NCBI GenBank assembly: GCA_009792885.1
Contig: WMCF01000067.1
Span: 1,902,016 to 1,966,015, forward strand
DNA length: 64,000 nucleotides
Reading direction: 5' to 3'
Origin: Eremophila alpestris peregrina
Taxonomy: Eukaryota > Chordata > Aves > Passeriformes > Alaudidae
The notes under the pieces were generated by a model. That model searched no databases and was not told where the DNA came from. It saw only the letters and a program-made list of their open reading frames with translations. Position numbers and translations under genes: made by a program. How positions within the stretch are numbered: the first letter of the stretch is position 1; every line of letters starts with the position of its first letter. Of this stretch, positions 13,901 through 28,900 are shown in pieces.

Positions 13901-16900
13901 CAGAGCTGCCCTGAGTGCACTAAACCATGGCTCCAAACCATCCCCTCACCTGCCTCTGCTGGGCAGCTGCTGCTCCTGCCCCATTTGTTCTTACTGATCC
14001 ATCACAGGTACATAAAAATTATGACAGTTTTAATGTCAAAGGATTTTCTGCACTCCACTGCATTGAGTAAATAAAACTTAAGGAATTTGAAGTGTAGGTA
14101 TCAGAAATAGACATTAAGTGTACAGAAAAATCCTTCTGGAATGAGTTTGTTTCGACAGGAGGTAAATCAGCATCCTTTCACAAAGGGAAGAGGAAGAGCC
14201 ATGACTGACTGCTCCTGTCTGAGCACTGCAAAAAGGAATTAAGAAGTCATTCACAAGCAGGAAACCCCTGCTGACATTCAGCAGTCAAGTTGTTTTCAGA
14301 GTGCACCCATTGTGAACAATAAAAGGCTTCCAGAAAAGCATGGATCAGACAAGGGGAAATGAGAATGCCCATGCCAAGGAGGCTGGAGCAGCCAGAGATC
14401 AGAGAGGGCCCTTGCAGAGCTCACTGGAGGGAGCCTGGCTGGTTCCCACTGAAACTCTTCAGTCACTAACAGGTGGGCAGGAGCTTCTAGCCCAGGACAG
14501 ACCCATGGGGTGGAGCTACAAGCATTTAAAGAACAGGTTTTAAAGCCTAGGAGAAATCCAGCCTTGGGAACTGAGGAAGACAGCTGTCAAAAACCACAAG
14601 TCAACACTGGAAACTGAAGAGAAAGCAGTGAAAGTAAGATGGACACAAGTGCCACAAGAAAACTGAGTAGAAGAACACATGCATTTAAGAGAGAAGCTTC
14701 ATGCCAGGTAACTGCAATAGGAAGGTAGCTCATATGAGGCCACAGGGCCTTGGCCTACCTGACTTTTTCTGTTTCATCTTTTTTGGAATCATCTGTTGAG
14801 AACAACTCTGTGTTATACAGCACAGTTTTGAATTCAACAGAAAAAACAAGGTAAGACACTGACTGCAATTGAGAGGGTTGAATGTTACAACTTACAGTCA
14901 TTTAAAAAGTACCTGAAATTTTGAATTTAAATGCATTGTTAAAATGAGGCTTGGCCAACAGGGCCAAATACTTTTGTGTAAGAAGAAAATAGTCAAAACA
15001 CAGATTTGTGTTTGTCTTTGGAAATTCATGACAAGCAAACTCAGGAGGCACTGAGATCAGTATGAGGTTAAGCTCAGCTTATGATGGCAAAGTACAATCT
15101 CTATTATCTCCCTCAGAATCAGGAATTGTGGATGCCCACTGATGTCTGTATCTAGAGACTGCAAGGAACCAAGGTGGGCTCTTGTGCCATGCCCTGCTTT
15201 AATACAGAGATGCTGTTAGTGCAAAATGATGGTTTGCATCCTCTGAAGTGATGCCTTAGGGAAACATTCAGTCCTCTCAGTCTTCTGAGAACCCACTCTC
15301 AACCTGAAGTCATGCAGCAGTTGCTAAAATAAACTAAGTTGCAGACTTCTGGAAAAAGATGCTCCTTACACCTGAAAGTTCTCCTATGACTCAGTTACCC
15401 TACAGGGTGAAATGTCACATTCCAACACTACTGAATGTTACTGAACTCTTAGGACTTCCCTTCAAAACCCTCTTTAAATGGAACATTTGCCTTTCAAGGA
15501 TTCTGCAGCTGCCTGCACACACTTAAACAGCTTAATAACTTCATTGTTTTCTATGCAACAGTCTGCTCATCTTTCCATGCAACTGTCCTCACTTGTATTT
15601 GTTTCTTGTGCTTCTGAAACTCTCAGAGTTCTCCAGGTTGAGCTGTATTTACACCTCTGCTCCTCCTGTTGTGCCCATTTCACAAACATCTGAAAATACA
15701 GCAGGATATTCCCATGGCTTATGGAGTGCCACTTCCCTGCACAACACAAAGAATTGTCTTCCCTAGCTTTGAATTTCCAAATTTGGACAGCTTTATCATG
15801 ACCTTGCCTTCATATTGAACTGCTTAGGCCTTAAATGGACAAAAAATTATTATTGGGGAGTCTTTTACTTGGCTTTTATATTCCAACTTGGTAAATAGCT
15901 GGCTTTAAGCAACACACAGAACTTTAAATAATTCCAGGTATAAGAACCTTTTCTTGGTATCAGAACTCAAATGTGAATGTTTTCCTGCTCATTCCCCATA
16001 AAAATCATTATTGCAATAAGGACAGTGAAGAAGAAAATGTCAAGATTTTTCAGCAATTTAGAGCCATGTAATACTGGAGCAGTGTGACAGGCTGGAGGGA
16101 GTTTATCTTAATTGTCCTATTTTAGCTTCCCCAGAGAAATGTGAGGCTGAGCTAGGAAGGCTGAGAGTCCCAAGTGCATTTCTACCCAAATGTAGGCAGG
16201 TGTTTTGCTGGAACTGCCACCATCATCCCTCTGCTGCTGGACTCCAGCACACTCCATTCTGTACCACTTAGTCATGCACTAGACAAAATCTCAGGAAAAT
16301 ATTTACATCAGCAATGAGTGGCATGGCATCAACAGTGCTTGGAAAAACAAATCCTTTTCCTGGGTGAAATCAGAGAAAATGAGAGCAGCTAATACTCTCT
16401 GATGTGTAGTACTTCCACATGAGTAAGTAGGTACAGGTAGAGGTGATGAGACAAGGAAGTTGGGAACAGTTTACTCTAGAAATAGGAGGAGTTTTTGCCC
16501 AAACAGAACTAATGGAGGGCAGATGAAAAAGGGTTGTAACAGAATTAGAAAGAATTCTTTTTAGAGGAGGTGGATGCAAAGGTAGGAGAATTAAAAAGAA
16601 AAGAAGAAGAAAGGACACAGCAGTAATTTGTGTCTCTCCCAGCTAGAGAAATGACCTGGCAGGTAGGGCTGAGAGCCAGGTACAACACATGCATCCAGCA
16701 CTGAGCCTGGAGAGAGAGCCTCTTGATCTTCAGTTTCAGGGGTGTAATTCTGGCAGCCAACCCTTCCATCTCCCTCAACCAAGATGATGGATAAAAACAT
16801 CAAAGAATGAACAATATCTAACTCTACAACTGTAACAAAGCCCAGAAAGCCAAAAGATTAAAATGAATGTTCCAATCACTGTGGCCTGGGGAATTGCAGA

Positions 16901-19900
16901 GAGGAAAGCACACCAGAAATGCTCTGAGTTCTGTTTGAAAACCAGAAGAATGCATGAATTCTGATCAGCATTGTCATTCCTACACCACTCTCCTCAGTAA
17001 GAACACAACAGCCTCACACAGGAGTCACTTTTTCCTCCCCTGTGGTCTAGGCACAAACCCAAATTACTCCTTGCTGAACAAGCCAGACAAGACATCTTCT
17101 GACACCAGGCAACTCCATTCTTTTGCTTCCCAAGGACAGTAACAAATGTAATTTACACACAGATTGTCATTCCTCCTCATCACTCCCCTTCTCTCTTCTC
17201 CCTTCCTAAGACAATCTCTCCCTGGAATTGTGAAAAATGAAAATTAGACAATACAACTGCTGATACTGGATGTTAAATTTCAATTTTGTTCTGTACTCAG
17301 AGATTAGCAAATTGGGAAAACCTATTTCTCCCTAACTTGCTCTTCACTGCTGATGAATTCAGACTCTGTGCATTCAACCACCAAGGCTGATTGCATAAGG
17401 AAAGAAATGACACACCAGAAGGATAAAGACAAAAACTTTACAAAGTCATACTTCCAAACTAAGAAAACATCCTGTCTCACAAAACTGGACACTATTTCCA
17501 CTGTACCTTCATGCACCCTTTTGCACAACACCCGTTCTGTATGTGGTTCATTCATAACTTTATCTGGGCTCCCATGACTTGTCTAAGGCATTTTGTGAGT
17601 AGTGCTGGGCCCAGGCAGCACTATGAACAGATGGAGTGAGCACAGGCAGCAGCAGATGCTTTTTCAGACAGTGTTTCTGCTAAAGTTGCAAGAAAGTACA
17701 GGCTATGGCAGGTGCTCTGCCCCCTTAGCATGCAGTGTCCCACAAAGATTCCCAACCACCTCTTTGGGCAAGTCTGAAATGGGGTCTAATCTTCCTTCAC
17801 TCCCCAAAGTGGATCAGTAATGCCCAGCACAGAGAATTTTCAGCTGCCAGCCTGCCATGACAGCAGGAAAGCAAATGACAGCATTCTCATTTATTCTGTC
17901 CTCATCTAGAAAACTGCATTGGACCAATTGCATAATACAGTCATAATCAAATCACACAATCATGCTATAGAATAAATAACATTTGTTTGGTTTCTTCAAT
18001 CCTTTCCTGTGCTCTAACCTGGCACATAACCACACCAGGGCTACAAATAACACATTCCAAAATGCTGGTCCTGCCAGATGCTTCTTTTCTGAAATGAGAA
18101 ATAGTGATGCTAAGCTAACTTTCTAGACCATGCAGAATCTTGTTCATCACTGTTATGTATCCCCACACTCACATATGCTGGGCAGTGAGAGCTGTGCAGC
18201 TAATTATATTTATCAAGCACTTCTGAGACAGATGTAGGCTGCTCACCAGTTCATTTTAATTGTAACCACTTTAAAATACCTTAAATCTTTTAAAACATTA
18301 AAAGAACTGGATCCTCAACTCATTGAAGAAAACAAAACAGTTTTAATTTTAATGCTGCTGGAAACTTTAATTCTCTAAAAGATATGACTATTTTCAGGCT
18401 GCTGTTTCATGATTTCACATACAAGTTACATAGAGTGGTCACTCTTCTAATCTATCCCACAAACTGCAGATGATGCAGCTGCACCCACTGCAGGACCAAG
18501 ACAAAAACCTGCCTAGCCTTTTGAACATGATGCAGTGATCAGCAAACGGGACAGACTCAGAACTCAGGCACTGAGTGACCGTGTGGAAGCTGCTCAGAGG
18601 GCCCAGAAGGCTGTCTCAGGCTGGCACTCACCACGAGCAGCATCCCCCATGGTGGGGGCAGGCTCTGTGCTGCGGGGCTGCTCCGGGTCCCGCTGCGGCT
18701 CCTGCGACGGCACCGCCGAGGCTGAGGAGGAGGAGGAGGAGGAAGAGGAGGCTGGTTTGGATTTGGAATGCAGATCGTTCAGTCTCAGGAGGTTCTCAGG
18801 AGTCACAGTGGTGTCTGGATTCACTGGGGTGGGATGCAGTGTGGCTGGTGCTACTGGGAAGAAGCTCTCTCGGTTGTCCTTCGTGTGCTTTGGGGTTGTG
18901 GGGGCTTCTCCTGTGGACTGCACAGAAAAGGGGCAGCAGTGAGGAAATGTCACCAACTCTGCTCCCTGCTGCAGTGAGCACTGCAAGCAGCACATTTCAC
19001 AGACAGCAAACACTCTCTCTAAAGTGAATACAATATAACAGTGTTGTATTCTATTCTAAAGAAATCCTTTCTCATTTACGGATTATTTTTCTGCTCTTTA
19101 TGGTCTATTTATCAAACTAGCACTTGAACAATTATTCACATTTACAAAGTTTAATTTAACACATCCCTCACAACACAGCATACTTTCCTGAACTCTGCAA
19201 TTAAGCATGAGTTACAATCTCCTGGAAACAGAAACATATTTATTTCATTTAAAAATACACTGACAAGTGCTTGACCTGAACAAACAGATCTGCAGTGCTT
19301 TAAAGAGACTTTGCAAATTATCACAAGAAATAATTCTTAGTGAATGATGTGAGAAGAAATGGAGAAAATAGAAAAATGTATTCACTTGTGAAATAAGAGA
19401 TCAGCATAACTCCAAATCATAAATTCCTGACAACTGCAGGACTCAGTAACACTGAGCTCCAGCTGAAAGAGGCTCAGGGAGATTCTGCTGCCTGTGCACA
19501 AGGAAGAGGCACCAAGAGCAACACTCTTCTCCAAAGCCAGTGCCATTTATTGTATAGACAGAAGGTAGAAGTGGGACATAAATTCACCAAAGAAGGGAAT
19601 AAAAGTACCCATAAAACGAGTATCTTCTCTGTAATTCTTATCAGTAATCAAATAAAGAATTCTTGCCTGTGAGGCCACAGAAAGCATTTATTTTACCCTC
19701 TTTACAGTCTTCCTTTAATGGAGATTTATTGGACCATAAAAGATGTAGTTAGATAGAATTCTCAGATGTTTAATTGTTTGTCTCATACCTCTACCAAAAA
19801 AAAAAAAAAAACCCTCATTTTAACCCTGGTGATAAGAGTATCAATGTATGAAACAGAAACAGGGTTCAGGTGTCAAATGTAAAATCAAATTGGACCCTAA

Positions 19901-22900
19901 TGTCCTTGATGACCAAAGATTCATCACAAAGCCAGAAAAGTCAGTAGAATTTCACTGAGAGAACAGAGGAACTTTCAGGTGGAGAAAATGCATACTTAAA
20001 ATTCAAAGGTAGAGAGCACACAAGTACATTAAAAAAAAAAATAATTGGCAGAATGTATTTTTGAAGTTCCTGAACTTGATTAATCAATCTCTAAAAAGCA
20101 TACAATTAAAACCTGCCAGATTCTATGTGTACACAAAAAAATCCCCAAAAAAACCAGCAGCCATATTCTCAACAATTACCACACTGGATCAAAAAAAGGT
20201 CTGTTCTGCATCAGAAAGCAGCAAGTTTCTGATGCTTAAAGCATCAGTTCCAAAACTAAAGGTCTCAAATGGGATCACACAAACCTGAGGGAAATTAAAC
20301 TGCAGAAGAAAGCCTGAAGCCAGAAGTGAGATCACTTGAGGAAATGTTTTCAGCTGTGACTTGAAGGGAAAGCCCTTCACACCCATGCACTTCATTAACT
20401 TGCATAATGGGTGATGTAGAACCTGACATTTCTGTGCTTGTATTGTATCCAGATTTTTTTTCTGGAGAAACACATGAAGGTACTGCTTAGGTGCATGTGT
20501 GTTAAAAATGGATCTGCACCTCCAACTGGAGCTCTACAAAAATGCACAGCTATTTGCAGAGCCAGAAAGAGGACATTTGGAAAGTAACTCAGCAGTTTTT
20601 GGATGGTATTCAGACAAAAAATTATTAGAGAGAGCAACCCCATGGAATAATTGCTGCTGGAAGGGACCTCTGGAGGTCTCCAGTCCAACTTCCTGCTCAG
20701 AGCAGAGCTGACTTCCCAGTTCCACCAGTTTACTGGGGGCCCAGGGCCAGCCCAGTCCAAACCTGCCAAGGAAGGAGATTCAACAGCCCCTCCAGGCCCC
20801 TTCCCAGTGAATATTTGTTTCCAATCACTTCATCCAAGTTTCTCTTGCTGCAGCTTTAAAGGGTGCCTCTTGTCTGGTTCCTTCCTCTCTGCTGGAGACC
20901 ACAATTCCATAACCTTATCCTCCATTATTCTTCTCCTCACCAGGATGAAGTATCCCAGCTCTTTTTCCAGAGAACTGAAACGTTTTATTTACAAAAAAGA
21001 ATAAAGCTGGAACTAACATGGTGTTTCTGACTCAGGAAAACCATGACCAAAAATTCTAATGCGTAGTCAAAAAATGCAGCCTTATACAAAAGAAAGCAAC
21101 ACAAAGATTATTGTGTTTATGCTTTGAAGGGAACTTTCCAGATGTGACCTGGTGAAGAGTAGTCTCAGGCTGCTGTAAACAGACAGGTTCTTTTCAATCC
21201 AAGGAAACCAAGACTTTTGGGAGAAAAATATAAAAATCTCACAGTGACTTTGTTTTCTCCAAAGAGGGGGTAGGGGTGGAAGAAAAAGGAGAAAGCTTTC
21301 TTTAAAATCAGAGCCAAGCATTAAAAAACCCATTGTTGGCTACTGTGTGCTCTGCAACTCACAGAGCCTTGAGAAAAGGGATTTAAACTTCCTTCATGTA
21401 TTTTTACTGCACTCAGAAACTGAAGACCATCCAAAAGCTGGAAGCACAAAGCTAAAATGAGCAGCACAGTGAGGCACAGGTTCTTGAAAAGATTTTGGGT
21501 TTAGGGTAGGGGCAGGAATTCCAGAACCTCTGATCAGTAAGTGATGCTACTCACAAGAGGCAGCCCAGGGAGTGCCACTAATAACTGCACTGCTCAGAAC
21601 TTATGGGCCACATTTCATCATCCTGCAGATCTCCAGAAGAACACCCAGAGAAATAAACCCAGAAAAACTCACTGCAGCAAGCCTTGGATTTACCAGAAGC
21701 CTTTTCTGTTCATCTGTCTCTACTGCTCAACCAACAGTAAGGCACAATAAATACTGTTTTCCACAGACAGTAGGAAACTGAGAGGCAGTGACAAACCTTT
21801 ACCAGTGTTTTATGTGGTTTCCCATCAGAAGATTATTTTTTAGTTTTTACTTTGCTGTGGTACTAAGCCAAAACTCAGTCAGTTCTGACTCAGTCTGCAC
21901 TTCTCCTTTTCCCCCTTCCAATCCATCTCACCACACTCAGTGCCTCTGTTACCACCACTGTTACAAAGTGGCTTTAGTCACCAAGAAGAAATGAGTATTT
22001 TTGTACATTTAATATTACTTACAGAACATGTGAATATAACTGAATTAAGATAAAAACTCTTTTATCTGATTTCTTCCTGTCTTTCATTGTAAATTACAGG
22101 TTCCTCTGGTCAAGACTGGACGTCCTTCTAGGTTTTTGGAAAACCCCATGAGGTACTGCAGGGTATGCAGAACTACTGTTGTATTGGCTACTATATCAAA
22201 GTGAACAGAAGAAATATTTAAGGCTTATTATTAATATCCACATGAGGAGTCAGGGATGATGCACTGGCTCCATAAAGAGCCTCATCTTATTTCTCTTCTT
22301 TAAAAAACTTAGCAAAAACTGGTTTTCATATTGAAGAATATATCAGGCTGAAATTTAAATGAATAATTAGGATGGGTGTCTGTGTGAATTTTGACTATTT
22401 CTGACTTAGGTTACAAAATCAGTCTCTCTATTTGTTAGAATCTTCACTATTTCAGCACACTCCTCAAGGAGTTCATTCAGCTTCCCAGAGGTGATGGACA
22501 AACCCTGCCCATATTGAAAGCTGATGTAAAAACAAGGAAGGAAAATGCTGGCAATCCAGCACTGGGACAGCCTTCCACCAATAAAATTATCAGCAAAAGT
22601 GCACAATTTTTTCACAGATGTTAATGGAAAAAATAGCTCCCTACAGTTTCCCAGTGAGGCACTTCAGCAGCAGCTGAAAGAAATCCAGCATTAAGATAAA
22701 ACATGAGAAAAATTTTACTTGGTAGCCTGTGAAGTCATAAACCAGAAAACCTGACCAAGGGTTTATTTTTACCATACTGTTTTTTTCAAAATACATTTTG
22801 AAAAACAAAGAAATCCTCCAGCAACCTTCCCCCTCCTGCTTTTGGGAGGGCTCTGTGGCTGTGGGAAAAATTAACAACCAAATGTTCCAAAAAAAGGCAA

Positions 22901-25900
22901 AGTGAGTTTTCCCAACAGAAGTTTCCTAAGGAAAGATGCTGCAACTGCAATTGTTACATAACATTTTCTTGTGACATTTATTTTTTTCCCCAATTAGTCC
23001 TAAGCCTGAGTTTAGCCCTCCAGTGGGACTGAAGTCAGAACCCACCTCACACAGGTGTGCCATTTTAGGACACCAGCACATCCCCACAAAGCCTGGAAGC
23101 TGTCACACAAACAAAATGCTGGCCACATTCCACAGCATTACCACTCCAGCTCCTGCTCAATATTGTGTTTTACCTAAATTATACCTAGCTATTACTTTTT
23201 TTTTTTCCCTCAATCTCTCTACAGCAGCACTTGAAAGAAATCCCATTTGGAAGTTTTCTCCTAGGTGCATCAGAAATCCCAGCAATATCCATGATCAAGC
23301 TTCTGAAGAACCTTGTACTTCCCAAGACCACTTTATATATAGAGAATAACAAAGGTTTACACACATGTGATTGAACTCCAGCCTAACTAAATCCCCCATT
23401 AACACAAATGCATGCAGGGGCTTAATGCTCTGCTCTACACATGCAACCACTGCAGCAACACTTCCAGCCACAAAAACATCACCAGTGGACCAGGAGAGAC
23501 CAGGCAGCAGGATGAAAAACATGAATATACAAAGTAAAAGAGAAAAAGTGTCTTTTCTTTCCTTCATGTTCACTTAATGATTGCTTTCTGCAGGAGACAG
23601 AAGGAGGAGAGCTGTTAATTATATCAAGAATACACCTCCAGGATAGAGTGAGAGGGGGATGCCATGGCAACTGGCAAATGCAACAGTGAACAAAATGGTC
23701 ACCCTTTGGTAGGAGACCATGAAAGAGCTCGTCCTTTTGTCCCCCCAATCCCCACCTCCTCCTTCCCCCTCCTTTCTTGTCATCTTTGCTGCATTAATAA
23801 AGCATACAGACAACTCAGGAAAAACAACTTTTTCTGTAAGCAGTCTCTGACGTCTTGATGTGCAGGAAGAAAAGATGAAAATTAGCAGCATGTGGGTGGA
23901 ACAAAAAGGGGGAGAAAACACATGAGGTAGAAGATGATTATTTTCTAATTATTTAATATTCTCCTAATCTCCTCCCATTCCCAGCAAAGTGCCTTTACAG
24001 AAGGCTCTTAGCTGTTTCCTGAAGAGAACAGCTTGGTGGTTTGTTGCTTTGTGGGGGCTTTTTAATGTGAGAATTGGAGAAGAAAACACTCCAGACACCC
24101 AAGGCAGTTCAAACAAGTCACTCTCAAGTTTTCTCCTGGCAGAAAAATGCCTGAGAGCCCATGTCACTGCAGTGCTGACTGCATTCCTCAGGAGGGGAAA
24201 AATCCATGGGAGTGCCCTCTAGCTTCACTCACAGAGGAAAATGTTTTCCTGTTCCAAGTGAAATATCACATTCACTGCAAGGTCCAGCACAGGGACTGCA
24301 CCATCACCAGAGCCATGCCCCAGAGTCCCTCTGAGCTTGTTGTTTGTGGTTTCAGCACAGCCCTCACAGATCAAACCCACCAATGATCCCATACAATTCT
24401 TCAGAGCTTATGGAGTCAGACTCATCACCAGCCCTGGGAAGAGAGAAACTCAGGTGGAAGGAGAAAACAGGACCCCAGTTACCTGTTTTGGAACTAGAGA
24501 GGGGCAGGAGAAGCACTAAAACAGCACCTTCCCTCAGGAACTACCACTTTTATATTACAGTAGCAGCAGAGCTTTATAAAATTGGGGATCACCCTGGCAG
24601 CCTGCCAGGAGCCTCAAGGCTCATTTGCATAACCTGATTGTGTTTATAACAAAACTCATTGTTTTGATTCAGGCAGCTGCACAAAGCATCAGTTTTAATG
24701 AGCCTGACACTGAAATCTGCTGCTGTGTTTTGACTGCAGGTTGAGACAGGGAAATGGGAAAGCTCTTGGAGTTTGGCATTAGCAGGGGGAGAAGGTGGCC
24801 ATGGGTGTTCCTGTGGAAGAGGTGAGTGAAGCAAAAGGTGAAAGGGAAGATTTGGGCACTCAGAACCAGGCAGGGAGAGCTCAAGGCCTGGCAGATGGAG
24901 CAGAAAAGAGCAGTTGAAAATCTCCTTTCTCTCCCTGACACTTCAGGGATGGAGCTGGTCCCAGAGCAAGGATTTTTTGGCTAAGGCAGCAGTGAGTCTT
25001 AAATAACTCAGCACTGTTGAAATAGCCCCTTCTCATGACATTTGGATGATATACTGTACCTTGAAGAGCCAATAGAAATTTCAGCTCCTCCAACACTGCC
25101 CGTTACCAGGGCTTCCTGCACTGAGTCCCATTTTCTCAGGGGTCACAACACAGGACCAGAGACACAGTGGCATTTTGGAACTTTGCCTCTGAACACTCTT
25201 GTATTTTTAGAGATGTTAAATCCAGCCCTGTGTGCAATGTTGATTTTTACAATGTTTTAAGGTATTTGTTTTACAGAAATTCAGTTCTCAGGATTAGTGA
25301 CACATTAGATCCCAACACACAACCACAGAGTTTTAACTGTCATGGCTTTCAATGCTGGTGCAATTTTAGTATTAAGGAATTCAACATTAAGTCCACATTA
25401 ATAAAAATACCTTTTCAGATTGCAGGAAGAAAGAGGACAGATGGGTTCTTAAACTGAAGTATCTCCACATGCATTTATAGAATATTCTGTGCAATACAAA
25501 GCTGCATCCCAGCTTGTACTGCAGTCACTTTCCCATGTCAATATGTCCTTAACAGCATCAAACGAAGAATTCAGTAAGAGCAATTTTAGGCAGTCAGTGG
25601 AAAGGTTTATTAGGAATTCTCTAATTACCTGGATTCCTTACAACTGCTTTCTGCCAACATGTCCCTCCTTGGTCCTCAGGACCACATACTGAAGTACAAT
25701 GCTGCTTCAAAATCAAACTAGTCTGCCTCAATCTTTCATCCTCCTTCATATTCCATTTCCAGGGACCATTAATTTCATATGAAAATCACAGTTGGCAAGA
25801 CTAAAAATATAACTCAGAGCAATAGATGACTGCTTTCAGGGTCTCTGCAAATCTTGTAGATAACATTCTCAGACAGAAAAATCAAAGAAAAGAAAAAGAA

Positions 25901-28900
25901 ACCTTCAAAATGCTGCTTGATCAGAAAAGTCAATTAATCTCCAATGTAACTTTAGTTTCTTGGCTGCTAATGACCCAGTGACCACCACTGGATTTCAGCC
26001 CATTTGATAGGTTGATATCAAAACTCTTATTCACACTTAAGAATTTAAAGGGAAAAGGACAAAAAGTGGAGGAATTACTTTTGGCCACACCTTTCTCCAT
26101 AACAGCATTAATATCAGCATTTAAACATGTTGCATCACCACTCTGTAAACTGTGAACCAAAATGTGCTGAAGTTGATTAATAGATCCCTAAAATAGTATT
26201 AACAGTGAATACTGAAAGAAATGCCCCAGCAACTTACATAGAAAACAATTTTATATCAATTACTAGAATCTCCCAATGGAAAACACTCCCATTTCTCCAC
26301 TGGAACTCATCATGGCAAGGTTTTGTACCACTGACTTTTTCTGCCTTCTCCAAAGCTGGGAGCCAACCTTTCTGAGCCACTTGTCACATTTTTAGCTGAC
26401 TCTGTAGCTGGTGTGCCTCTCACTGGCTCAAAACATGTGAGCAGTGCATCACTCATGACAAGGAGAGAGGATTTCTGAGACCAAGTCAAAGGGTCAGAGC
26501 ACTGCCAAGCTGTTAAACAGATTAGATCTCCTCCCAGAAGTGTAAGGACCCACTTTGTCCAGTTCCACTTACTGATTGCTCTGCTGTTTCCTGCTTGTGC
26601 CTGGAGAGGCAGAGAAGGAGATTTTAAGACAGTTGTTAAATATTTAGGTTAGAAACTCTGACTGGTCTGGAAGAAAGTTGAAAAGCCAGAATTTAAGTAA
26701 TGCCTAATTTTAGTAGCAAGTGAAAACTTTCATAAAGAAACCACGTAACACCTGGAACTTTAAAATACAACAGCCAGCTGAGAAAGATATATATATCAAG
26801 GTGGATTTTGTGTTTGGGGTTTTTTTTGACTGTCAATTCCTTGGGCTAAGTGACTGAAGAAGCACAGGCCCTGCAAACCCACTCAAACTCTCCAGGAACA
26901 AAGCATCTCCCCTGGCTGCTGCAGCTCCACAGATGACATCATTTGCTTACAGAAGGCAAATACTTGCCAATTTTAAATAAAACAGGATTCAGCCTGCTGA
27001 AAACAGACAGATGTCTACAAGAGTGGCTATTCCTGTGCCTCCACACTAATTCACAGTGCTGTATGAGCAGCTTCACACAGCCTGCAAGATCCTGCTAGGA
27101 GCAGAGCAAAATGAGGCTGCAGGATGTAATAACCTCGTTAGCTGGGACTGCTTCCTAAAAGGGAAAGCTTCCCAGGGCAGCATGTTAAGGGCTATGTTTT
27201 ATTTCAAGTGATTTCACAGGAAATCTCACTGCTTGCAGTGCTGTTAAATACCAGCTCACCTATTGTGTCTACTCTCAAGGTTGGTTTGTGTGCAGGGTTT
27301 TCACCATTCTCATGTTTTGTCACATGCCTGAGTAACCAGTGACTCTGCTGGAAGAACTGGAACAGCACTGACATTCCCAGAACCTTCAAGAAAGCCCAGC
27401 AAGGAATTGGGTTGATACAGGAGAATTTGGTGAGTGCTTTTTGAAAAGGTGAACACATCCAAAAAAGCAACAGTAACGTTACTTTTTAAAGACACTTTCT
27501 AGCAAATTATTTTTATTATAAAGTCATAAATCACAGTGTGATGACGTCGATTTTTCCCCCAAATAAACTGAAAAAGATGTACCATGCTGGGCTAACATTT
27601 ATTTATTAAAAAAATTTAAAACCTGAAATACCAGGCTACAAGCAAGCCAACACTTCTACTAAATACCTCTCTTGACATTTCTGTTCATTTTTATAGTTCA
27701 ATGGAACAATGTTACTGACTTCCTGAGGGGCACAAATTGGAGAAAGTTACTTCCATGAAAACCTAAAAAGAAAAGAAACCTACCTTTCCTCTTACATCCT
27801 CTCCTATTACTCTGCTAAGAGATGTACTATACAAAAGCAAATTTTAACTGAACAGCAACTATGGAAAATACAAATCTAGTAAATACTTTGGGGCTGCAAA
27901 ATGAATGCCAATAAATATGTCATTCATCCAGTTTCCTTCTTGACTTTGATATCACATTAAGGACTGATAAATAATGATCCTTTTAAAGCTCTTATAACTG
28001 TTTGCTGGGTAAACCCAGAGGCTACAAGCTAAAAACAAACTGAGTAACTGTTTTTAACAGAGTTAAAGAGAATCTATCTGCTGTCTCTGGAGCAGAGTGC
28101 AATGCCAGCAAGGCAGGAGCTGATGAGGTTGGAGCCCTTAGGGAGCAGTAATTACCACCCATGAAATGCTGGGCTATGATGTGGACATTAGGAAAATTGT
28201 AGTATGCCATAAATATTGCAATTTGAAGATCATTTGGGGTTTCCCCAACAGCTTTTGGGCATGAAAACAATCCTGCAAGGCTGACATAAACAGCAGCACT
28301 GACCCTAATAAAGGGGATGATCTTCCTAGCCCAGCTTATCTTAGATGACACCAATACAAGGAAGAGTAGGCATTTCCAGGTGCTGCAGACACTCAGCAAC
28401 AGCTTTGCCTGTGCAGACTCATAAAAGCTTGTGAGCAGCACTCAAAGGCCTCAGAGCTTACCTGTTTCTGTGCTGATGCTCCCATGTGCACCTGGCAAAA
28501 CTTGACTGCCTGTTCAAGTGCTGCTTCTTCATCCACCTGAACACAGAATCACAACTAATGAAGTCATAATTACTTAGCTCATCTATAAATCTAATTAAAT
28601 TGAGATGAAATGGGGATGTAGAGCATGAGAGCAAGGGGGAAAAACAGCTGTTCTACAGCAAAATGCTGACCTGAAGTTATTCAGGAGCACATATCCAAAG
28701 ATAAATACTCAGCTCTCAATTCAAACTAACATTTAGCTGAACAAACACCATCTAAGTGGTATTACAGCTCTTAACTTATTTCAGAAATTTAGTTTCAAAA
28801 CATGGAGGGTCCTACTCCCTATCCCCAGCAATGTCCTTGTCAAGAGAATGATTCTTTGGGAGGTGTTTATTTATCTCCCCAGGTTTTAATCAGATATAGG

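Noticed and set aside
28022..28441. 139-codon minus-strand frame in the intron after exon e
   Set aside because: No recognised family, no consistent splice sites, and a composition like intronic sequence.
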